From Eutreptiella sp. 'Long Island Sound 2002' (lineage: Eukaryota; Euglenozoa; Euglenophyceae; Eutreptiales; Eutreptiaceae), in the NCBI GenBank assembly GCA_964036045.1, contig OZ038382.1, forward strand, positions 76,669,918 through 76,733,917: a stretch of 64,000 nucleotides of DNA. Reading direction: 5' to 3'. How positions within the stretch are numbered: the stretch's first letter is position 1; every line of letters starts with the position of its first letter. Under the pieces are notes generated by a model. That model worked only from the letters and a program-made list of their open reading frames with translations. It had not been told where the DNA came from and searched no databases. A program made the translations under genes and the position numbers. Shown here piece after piece: positions 56,559 through 64,000 of the stretch.

Positions 56559-58182
56559 TCAAGCGCCCCTGGCTGCAATCGCCCGGGTGAGTGCTGCGAA
56601 GTCCGAGACATGCATCTTGGTCTTGTGCTTGCGGATGTAGTCCATGAAGGGGGTGTTAATCCGCGGCACGAACGAGGAGACGGGTTCCCAGGTGTCGTGG
56701 GACGGCCCATAGCCTCGCCAGCGAACCTTGAACTCCAGGCCTCCGGGTGCCGAGGCGTTCGGACGCTGGGCCAGGATCTTCTCGACGGTATAGTCGTCCT
56801 GCTCAGCATAATGGTTGTTCGAATCAGCCTCATGTGCGGCCTAGTCCAGGGACACATGTTGGCCACGAAGGTCGGGTTCCCGCACGCAGAGTTGACTCTC
56901 GTGGCGCTCCCTGAACTGTCTGTGACCCACCTTGACGCGGTAGGTGTCCTCACCAATCCTGCGGACCACCTCTCCAGGTGTGAACCAGGTTTTGGTGCGG
57001 TGGGTGCCCATAGGGCGGGGTCTGATCACCCACACCGGGTCTCCCACCCTGAACGTTTGCCCTGTCTAGCTCGGGGCGGACTTCTGACGCTCAGCATGCT
57101 CCTTCTCAACTGCTGGCAGATTTCCCGCGCCGTTGCCTCTTGCCGCGCAAAGGATTTCTTTGGCGTCCATGGCCATACCATCACCAGACAAGGGAGGTCC
57201 CCGACCAAGGGTGTCCCTGCCGAACAAAATCTGGTGAGGGGACAAACCACCCGGAGTGGGGGTGTCATGATGGGCCTTCAGAGCGGGCCACATCTCCTCA
57301 AACCAGTTCCGACGTGGACTACTGATGTGAATCTTGCGTAGCTTCTCGAACAGCTGTCGTCCAGCCACCTCAGCCCGGCCGTTAGACCGGCTGAGATAGG
57401 CGACGCTCTTGGCATGACGTATTCCCATGAAAGAACACATGGCCTTGAACCAGCCACCAGTAAACTGGGGCCCTCGGTCACTGCAAATGGTGCGGGGGAC
57501 GTCGAAGACGGTCGGCCAATGACGAATCATCATGACTGCCACTTCCTTGGCAAGAAACCCTTTTTTTGCGTGCCGGAACGGCTACTACGTAGCCGCTGTG
57601 GCGATCCAAACAAAGGACCACACAGTCAAAGGTCTCCTTGCCTATGTGAACTTCGGGCATGGAGAAGACGTCCATGGCCACGCTCTCGATGGGCTGGTCA
57701 GGCACCGGAGTCCATTGGGCTTCACCCTTGACGCTCCAGTTGTCGGGATTGCAGGCCTGACAGACCGAGCAACCCTTTCTGACCTTCTTGATAGCGCTGT
57801 AGAGACCGATCTGGTCGATTTCGAACCGGCGCTGCATGTCCAGGGCTTGCTTTTTGACCCCCGGGTGCATCATGTGGTGGTGCCAAGCCTCACATAGGTC
57901 GAGCACTTGGGACTCTGGGACCAGCAGCTTACCATTCCGGTAGAGCTTGCCGTCCTCCTCAGTCAGCCCCTTTGGCCACTTCTGCCCGTCATCAGGGTCG
58001 GTCAAAGCCCTATACTCGGCCTCAAAGGCCTCAGACTTAGCGTAGTCATCAGTCCAGTCGTCCTGGAGGCAAGATTCAGCGAAGAGGTGCTTGTCGGACT
58101 CAGCTCTCTCAGAGCGAGTACTCTGACCGCTCTGCCCATCCTCGTTCCGAGGCGGGCATCCGCAGCCATGACGACGAAGCAT
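56559..58182 (-). pseudogene. Integrase and chromodomain of gypsy B
   Basis: The integrase zinc finger is visible (AWHHHMMHPGVKKQAL, later CSVCQAC). The catalytic core has all three acidic residues in AMDVFSMPEV, CSDRGPQFTGG and NGRAEVAGRQ. Then come the C-terminal sheet region (VGDPVWVIRPRPMGTH) and a chromodomain (DDYTVEKILAQRP, LEFKVRWRGYGPSHDTWEPV). The frame shifts at about 58110 and again in a run of seven A (plus-strand T run 57561-57567). Two TAG stops follow at 57066 and 56841, after which the same frame continues to TGA 56559. Both TAGs could be former CAG. The missing function would be integration of the cDNA copy into chromatin recognised by the chromodomain. Confidence 0.85.
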
Positions 58183-61100
58183 TTAACACCCTCCTCCTCC
58201 ATCAGGCGCTCCATTTCTATGATCCTCTTGGCCTCAGCGGTCTCAGCCTCATCGCCATGGGCGGAGACATCCGTCATGCCCTTGCTGGCGGGATAGGCCC
58301 ACCTACTGAGACAGTCCGCCACGGTGTTGTCCTTACCAGGAACATACACAACCGTGAGGTGGAACTTGGCCAAGGTCTCATGCCATCTTGCCCATCGGGA
58401 GGCGGGACCTGAGGGGGTGTCCACGTGCTCTTTGTGCCACGACTGCAGACTCTGATGGTCGGTGCAGACGGTGACCGGATGGAGGGCTATGTACCCAGCC
58501 CATTTCCTGAGAGCCATGACAATGTCATACGCCTCCTTTTCTCGGGGCGTCCACATCCATCTCTGGCCTTCCGCCAGGACTCGGCTCCAGAAGGCCACTG
58601 GCACGTGCCTCCCATCGTCAAGCACTTGTTCCAACACAGCGCCAACGGCGTAGTCGGAAGCGTCGGTGCGCAGGACGAACCCTCGGTCAGGATCCACAAG
58701 GTGCAGACCCACTGCGGATAGCAGCGCCTGCTTCATCCCCTCAAAGGCACGGACGGACTCAGCATTCCAGACTAGAGCCTTCTTGGGCCCCTTCTTGGTC
58801 TCCTCTCGGTTGCCCTTGAGCATGGTCGTCATGGGGGCTGCATACTCGGCATACATCTTCATATACCCCGAGTAGTAGTTGCAGAACCCCAAGTGCGCCC
58901 GTAGCTCAGAGACCGTTTTGGGCTTTTCCCAGTGCTCGATCGCAGCCACCTTGCCAGGTATGGGCTTCCGCTGCCCGTTTCCAACTACGTGGGCAGCAAA
59001 GACCACCTCGCTTACCGCAATGGTGGCCTTGTCACTGCTGCCCGTGAGTTTGCGCCGAACCAGAAGGTCCAGCACTCGGGTGAAGTCCCTCTCATGTGCC
59101 GCCAGGAGCTCCTCATAGCTCATACTGGGGTCCCCGGACGCGATGATCACGCCGTCCATGACAGGGTCCGCACAGTCACGCACTGGCTCAAGCAGGTTCT
59201 CCAGCATCTGCTGAGAAGCCGCATTGCCGTTGGTAACGCCCATGGGCATCACCTTCCACTGGAGAGGTCCAAGTAGGGTGCTCATGGCTGTGCAGGCACA
59301 GGACTCCTCGGCGAGAGGCATCTGATGATAACCATGTTTCAGGTCAATCACCGTGAAGATTGTCCGCCGGTGTTGTTTTTGCAGCATGTCCTCAATGAGG
59401 GGCAGCGTATAGCTGTCATGCTGCGTTTTGGCGTTTAGGCCGCGGTAGTCGACCACGAGCCGCCACTCACCGGCCACCTTCTTGGGGACGACGAAGCACG
59501 AGGAGGCCGACTCGGAGTGGCATGGCTCAAGCCAGCCTCTCTCGATGAAATCACGGAGGATCTTCTCCATGGCCTCCTTCCTCTCGCCCCTCAGGGCGAA
59601 CTCCCGGTGTCGATACATACGGGGGTCCAGCTTCAGTCGTATCTTGGCCTCGCCATACGGTCCACGCACCGGTGGGGGAAACACAGGTTTTCCGCTGAAG
59701 AAGGTATCACCATACTTCTGCTTCAGCCTCGCCCTCAATGTCTGGATCTTGGGGCACTCATCGGACTCCGCCTTGGCTTTTCCGGGCACCTGGACCACTG
59801 AGCTTATTTGAGGGGTAGCGACCCCACTCGGTTTCGGCTCAGGTGGTCTTCCCAGGTGGCCCAAAGGGCCATCTCTGGTCTTGCCTCGGAACAGGTTGCC
59901 GTAGGTGGGTGGGTTGCCCCCGATTGGCTCGTCCTGGCTGGACATGTGGTCCAGCACTCTCTTTACGAAAGGATTCCCATCATAGGAACCAGAGACGATC
60001 GAGTCCACTTCCCACCAGGCTTTGTCCTGGCCCTTGCCCTCATGCTGGTTTCCCCAGTCGTGAAAGGGCTGATCCATATACCCCTGAACCACATCCAACT
60101 CCTCTTCAGTGAGGGGGTCCTCCAATTTTCCGATCTCAACAGGGGAAACTGCAAAGCATTGCCGCCATGGCTCCGCTATGATGCGGTTGACACACACGAA
60201 GTCCGTAGTGTCGGCCTGTTCAAGGCCCCCATCCACATAGTGGAATTCCGTTGGCCATCTCTGGGGTGGCATGGGCTGTCTCTTAGCGTCCTGATAGACA
60301 CTCTCTCCAGCTGGTAGGACGACCTTGTTTAAGGTCATGTTGGTCAATGAGACCACCCAATCTCGGGTGCTTTCCTGCTCGGTGCATCCCATAGGAACAA
60401 CCAGCACTGCCTTGGAGCGGTCCTTGCGAATCTTCGCTACCGCCCTTGGAATGTCCCATCGGGGGCAATGGATCCACATCAAACCCTGATGCGGACCCCA
60501 GTGCTTCTTCCACGCGGAGTCCTGGGCGCTCCAGTACTTCTCACAAACCCGAAGATGGGCGGAGGTTCCTGAAGAGAACGCATCCAGGGCCAGATCTGAA
60601 GCTCCCAGGTCCGCAACCACTCGGCTCGCCACTCCCGGCATTACGCTGTACTCCTGGTTTGCTGGCCCAGTTGGCTCAGTGCCCAGCGTGGCTACTTTGA
60701 GCTGATTGCGTTCCGGGTGTATCCATTGGCATTCCACATGGTGCTCAGGTGACGGAAGCCACGAGTGCTGGTCGTCCTGGTACAGGGTCGTTGAGGCCTG
60801 GGTCGGGAGAACGCCGGAGTCCGTCTCCATCATGAAGTCGTACCCAATGATCATGTCCCAGTCCATCTCGGCCTCGTAGAAGCGACCTTGCAGGAGGATC
60901 TCCTTGCCGAGGTCCGGGCGGCTCAGCTTACGGTGGTTTACGAACTGCAGCCCAATGGCCGCTTCCTTCGTGCCTCCCACCATGTACTGGCCGTTCGCCA
61001 CCTTCAGCCTGACAGGTTTCCGACTGTCGGTCAAACACTCTGGCGCAAGTAGGCCAGCCTTGACCAGGCTGACCTGAGCTCCTGTGTCGACCAACACGTC

Positions 61101-61496
61101 GAAGACCTTCTCCACTTCCCCGCATAAGGCACGGACCTTAAGGTGCAACTGCCGCTCACGCCCAACACAGCGCACGGCGTGCAAGCTCAGGATCTCCGGC
61201 CGTTCCAGAAGCTCCACAAGCGACTGGTGCAGGTCGTGGACAATGGGCTCAGGCTGCCCATCTGCAGCATCCAGCTGCGGTCCGGGTGATCCTCCGATAC
61301 TGTCGGATAGATCTTGAAGCACATCAAATACATTCTTGGTCGCAAAGGATGGACGGGTGCAAGGGTTCGTGCCTTCACGTGCCCTCACCCCGCCACCGCG
61401 ACTGTCTTTCGTTTTGGGTGCCGGACCGGGCCTTCCGCCCGCGGCAATCCGTTTGTGCTCACTGTCTCCCGACTGGGATGGTGTGGCGCTTCCCAC
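58002..61496 (-). CDS. Pol of gypsy B: protease, spacer, RT, RNase H
   Basis: One uninterrupted frame of 1164 codons. The aspartic protease motif VLVDTGAQVSLV lies at residues 134-145. A spacer of about 400 residues follows, with a conserved DRSKAVLVVPMG block. RT spans roughly 600-830: WRLVVDYRGLNAKTQHDSY, FTVIDLKHGYHQMPL (first catalytic Asp 718) and LQWKVMPMGVTNG. The usual YxDD-type site reads PVMDGVII, so the second Asp is Gly at residue 782 (codon 59151-59153). RNase H at about 935-1065 keeps TDASDYAVGAVLEQV, the Glu of TPREKEAYDIV and TDHQSLQSW. RNase H may thus be intact while polymerisation should be dead. The frame ends by shifting near 58110 into the integrase frame. It starts just downstream of the gag stop (61548), probably read from a gag-pol fusion or an internal start. 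Confidence 0.9.
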   Translation of the reverse strand: MGSATPSQSGDSEHKRIAAGGRPGPAPKTKDSRGGGVRAREGTNPCTRPSFATKNVFDVLQDLSDSIGGSPGPQLDAADGQPEPIVHDLHQSLVELLERPEILSLHAVRCVGRERQLHLKVRALCGEVEKVFDVLVDTGAQVSLVKAGLLAPECLTDSRKPVRLKVANGQYMVGGTKEAAIGLQFVNHRKLSRPDLGKEILLQGRFYEAEMDWDMIIGYDFMMETDSGVLPTQASTTLYQDDQHSWLPSPEHHVECQWIHPERNQLKVATLGTEPTGPANQEYSVMPGVASRVVADLGASDLALDAFSSGTSAHLRVCEKYWSAQDSAWKKHWGPHQGLMWIHCPRWDIPRAVAKIRKDRSKAVLVVPMGCTEQESTRDWVVSLTNMTLNKVVLPAGESVYQDAKRQPMPPQRWPTEFHYVDGGLEQADTTDFVCVNRIIAEPWRQCFAVSPVEIGKLEDPLTEEELDVVQGYMDQPFHDWGNQHEGKGQDKAWWEVDSIVSGSYDGNPFVKRVLDHMSSQDEPIGGNPPTYGNLFRGKTRDGPLGHLGRPPEPKPSGVATPQISSVVQVPGKAKAESDECPKIQTLRARLKQKYGDTFFSGKPVFPPPVRGPYGEAKIRLKLDPRMYRHREFALRGERKEAMEKILRDFIERGWLEPCHSESASSCFVVPKKVAGEWRLVVDYRGLNAKTQHDSYTLPLIEDMLQKQHRRTIFTVIDLKHGYHQMPLAEESCACTAMSTLLGPLQWKVMPMGVTNGNAASQQMLENLLEPVRDCADPVMDGVIIASGDPSMSYEELLAAHERDFTRVLDLLVRRKLTGSSDKATIAVSEVVFAAHVVGNGQRKPIPGKVAAIEHWEKPKTVSELRAHLGFCNYYSGYMKMYAEYAAPMTTMLKGNREETKKGPKKALVWNAESVRAFEGMKQALLSAVGLHLVDPDRGFVLRTDASDYAVGAVLEQVLDDGRHVPVAFWSRVLAEGQRWMWTPREKEAYDIVMALRKWAGYIALHPVTVCTDHQSLQSWHKEHVDTPSGPASRWARWHETLAKFHLTVVYVPGKDNTVADCLSRWAYPASKGMTDVSAHGDEAETAEAKRIIEMERLMEEEGVKCFVVMAADARLGTRMGRAVRVLALRELSPTSTSSLNLASRTTGLMTTLSLRPLRPSIGL

Positions 61497-61547
61497 GACA
61501 CCATCCTGCGACCGCCCTAGCTGGGGCCCTTGGCTGCAGGGGCTCCG

Positions 61548-64000
61548 CTAAGGGGCGTCGGTTGTGGTAGTAGGGGTACTCACCTCCGCATCAACCTCGT
61601 TGACACCCTTCTTCTTTCCCCCTCTCTTACCCTTCCTGTCCTTGTCCTTGTTCTTGTCGTTCTCTTTGTTCTCCTTGTTCTTGTCGTCCGACCTGGGGAC
61701 CCAGTTCCTCTTGATCTCCTGGATCTCCTTGGCCAACTCGGTCCCCACCGACATCAGCTTGGAGAGCCCCTCCTTGTTGACCTCCACCTTGGTCCCCCGG
61801 ATGCCCGCGGGTGCACGCTTCTTCGACCCGTGCACCTTCTTGTAGGCCTCCGTGTCGGCCCTGTGGATGGGGCATGTCCGTTGGTCATCGTTGAACCCTT
61901 TGATCCTCCCATAACACACGAAACAGCCCTGTGGGTGAGCTCGTATGAACTCCGCAAAAGACAGCGGAGGGTCTCCAATGCGGCGGGGGTCCTTCTTCTC
62001 CTTCTTCTTCCAACCGTTCTGCAAGGGCTTCCAGCTTCCCCGGTTGCTCCCCGTGTTCAGGTTATTGGCCACGAAAGCACAAACAGCCACCTCGGCAGGC
62101 TCATCGTCGTCGTCATCGTTGTCGAGAGCCTCATCGCCATCGGCTCCCGCTGGGTCCATGGCAGCTTCCCCGCCAGACCCCTCGCCAACGTAGTTGACGT
62201 CACGGTCGCCGGGCCTCAACCCACGGGTGTGGTGGAGGTGCCGGTACTTATTGAGTACCTCCTCTCCAACCCACTCCAGGATCCCGTCGCAGCTCATCCG
62301 CGCCGGGATGGCCTGCAGACAGATGGTCTGGCCGTTCACATCACACCCATCAAGGCGCCACGTCGCGGTCTTCTCACGATGGCCCGTGACGGTGATGAGG
62401 AGGGCGTTCCGCAGGGAGTGCCGTTTCACATCCCGGGCCGGGTTCTTCCTTGTCCAAGCCACCACGTTCGTATGATACTCCTTGGGGAGCATCATCTTGA
62501 CCGTGTGGTTGGACTTGGCCCTCTTGGCTTCCTCCTTGGTGACCCTCTTGATCCATGCTTCCGGCAGCATGGAGAGCAGGCGGGCCTTCTCGTCACCCTC
62601 ATTCCAGTCCTCCACGTTGCGGCGGAAGAGGGTGTATTGCCCCCGGAAGTCCCGCCAGTCTCGTAGGCGGATCCCCCGACCATGATGCTGAAGCTTGATG
62701 GCCTTCCACCGCTTGGCAGCCAGCTGCGGAGCGTCCACCCGCTCCTGCTCATTGAGCCACTTCTTGGCTTCCTTGAGGGTCTTGATTTTCCCCTCCTTGG
62801 TCGCCACGAAGTATAGCTCTTGGAGCACCTCTGGCAGGCGGTACCTGAACCGTTTGAAGACATATCTCTCCGCATCTGCGGGATCCATGTCTTCAGTGAC
62901 GGTCATCCCCCAATTGTCCAGCTTCTCCAAGAAGCGGTCGAGGTTGAGGGGGTTGCCATCGTAGGTTTTGGGGGCTTGATGTCCTTCAGGTCTTCCCACA
63001 CGGCGGCATCCGCGGCCTTGGAGACCATGAACGCCGGCCGCGAGGTGGACCGAGGTTCCCATCTGCATCCCCCACGGACTCCCACGGCCGCCACTTCCAT
63101 CTCCTCCACGGTATTCGTGTGGCTACGCCGTGGTTCCTCCATGTACACTGAACCTAGATGTTCACGCCGTACTCCTTTCATGTATGCCTCCTCATCACGG
63201 CGCCGGCGGCCGCGTTCAGCGGCCTCCTGTTGTACACCACGCGGCAGGGGTAATGCCGAATTCATCCAGGTCTTCCTCCCCTCCGCCGACATCCCACTCC
63301 ACGTCCCCTCGGGGGTTCTCATCCCTTAGTCCACCATAACGCCAGCCAGGAATTGGGATTGGCTCCTGGGCTGGTGCGGGGTGTTGGGGGCGTACCGGTG
63401 TCCGCAGTGGAGCACGGCGGTTGTGGTACTCCGCACTGAGCGAGTCATCACGCCACTCGTCACTGCTACTGCCGGGCGGCACGCGCTCGTTACGGCGGCC
63501 CGCGATGTGGTGAGAGGGGGCCTGAGAGAGGAGGCACTGGCGCTGGGGCGACTCCTGGGGGCTCCGCCGGGGGCGTGGGCTCTGCCTGGACCTGGTCCAG
63601 GTCCCCAGCCGTCGTCAGACGAGCCGGACTCCAGGGGTGGGTGGTCGCTGCCGATGCTCCCACGGCCTTCCAGCTCGTCCAACCTCTGCTGCAGGCCGTT
63701 GATGACCTTGTTCAGCAGCCTGGTCTCGCCCCTGGCGATGTCCAGCTCCCTCTGGGCGGCGGTGATGACCTTGGCGATCTTGATCATCTCCGTCTTGGCG
63801 ATGTCCAGCTCCTTCTGTGCCCCCGCGTCCACCCTGGCGATGCGGTTCATCTCGCCCTTGCCCGTGTCTACCTCGCGCTCGAGGGACTGGACCCTCCTGC
63901 GCAGGTGGACAATCCACCGCCAGGGGGGATCCGGGTCACTGTTCCCTGGTGGGCCGTCGGGGTCCCCAGAGGGTCCTCCAGGAGGGCCTCCACCAGGCCT
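61548..64000 (-). pseudogene. Gag of gypsy B, N-terminus beyond window
   Basis: The frame is open to base 64000. Near the N-terminal side is a Pro/Gly-rich stretch and then a long coiled coil (RRRVQSLEREVDTGKGE, AAQRELDIARGETRLLNK, GLQQRLDELE). The capsid-like domain starts TYDGNPLNLDRFLEKLDNWG and includes LPEVLQELYFVATKEGK and DWRDFRGQYTLFRRNVEDWN. A Cys/His motif CFVCYGRIKG...TCPIH stands for the zinc knuckle. A Lys/Asp/Asn-rich tail ends at TAG 61548. Frames change near 63,500, 63,220 and 62,975, the last within KPPK-TYDGNP at a G-run, and a TAA lies at 63326. From 63068 to 61548 the frame is uninterrupted (506 codons). Confidence 0.85.

Larger units (their letters stand above)
56559..64000 (-). 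mobile_element. Ty3/gypsy chromovirus B, near full length, running off the window
   Basis: In minus-strand order: gag (off the edge to 61548), protease, spacer, RT and RNase H (61496-58002), integrase (58182-57066) and chromodomain (ending 56559). This is the canonical gypsy order protease-RT-RNase H-integrase, with a C-terminal chromodomain. At least five frameshifts and two TAG stops make it non-autonomous. It is related in gag and protease sequence to element A. 5' LTR and primer site lie beyond base 64000. Confidence 0.9.

Noticed and set aside
1-64000. Dinoflagellate spliced-leader relics (looked for words such as TTTTGGCTCAAG)
   Set aside because: No convincing match was found on either strand, so trans-splicing cannot be argued from this window.

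Overview
This is a window of eukaryotic nuclear DNA made almost entirely of old, nested and broken mobile elements. I find no intact housekeeping gene, no rRNA or tRNA gene that I can defend, no CRISPR array and no bacterial-style operon. The Ty3/gypsy gag and pol proteins (chromoviruses with a C-terminal chromodomain and a long protease-to-RT spacer), the short GT-AG introns and the heavy repeat load point to a large-genome alga. A dinoflagellate is my best guess from the style of the gag and pol proteins. That is inference, and a green alga is not excluded.

Layout. 2.0-3.6 kb (-) is the integrase-chromodomain end of one gypsy element, followed by a decayed integrase fragment (+) at 3.7-4.4 kb. 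From 4.4 kb runs a long LTR-like repeat whose relatives lie at 11.3-12.1 kb (+) and 53.5-54.1 kb (-). 7.2-11.25 kb is a GC-rich, C/A-skewed block with unknown ORFs. 13.4-17.3 kb holds gag and protease of gypsy element A, cut off by a second GC-rich block (17.3-23.4 kb) that encodes Pro/His-rich and Lys/Ala/Pro-rich proteins. 23.7-30.5 kb (-) is gypsy element C (gag, protease, spacer, RT); its RT is split by a 1.8 kb fragment of an apparently intron-bearing gene. 30.7-31.15 kb hides a small membrane-protein frame broken by one TGA.

34.5-36.9 kb (-) is a Gln-rich frame of about 800 codons kept open except for seven stops. 38.6-41.4 kb (+) is a decayed multi-exon gene whose short introns each carry an 18-bp palindrome at their midpoint. 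42.5-49.9 kb is a third GC-rich block (opposite skew, so probably inverted) dominated by 126-bp dimeric satellite arrays and bordered by two copies of a 136-bp coding repeat. 52.0-53.4 kb (+) is a gag fragment. 56.6-64 kb (-) is the best-preserved element, gypsy B: gag, protease, RT, RNase H, integrase and chromodomain, all recognisable but with frameshifts, stops and a lost RT catalytic Asp; it runs off the window.

No gene set here looks like a working pathway. The most unusual signals are the palindrome-centred introns, the Gln-rich frame whose stops all fit C-to-T change at Gln or Arg codons, and the GC-rich blocks that share a short protein module. Coordinates of repeats and junctions were read by eye and may be off by some tens of bases.
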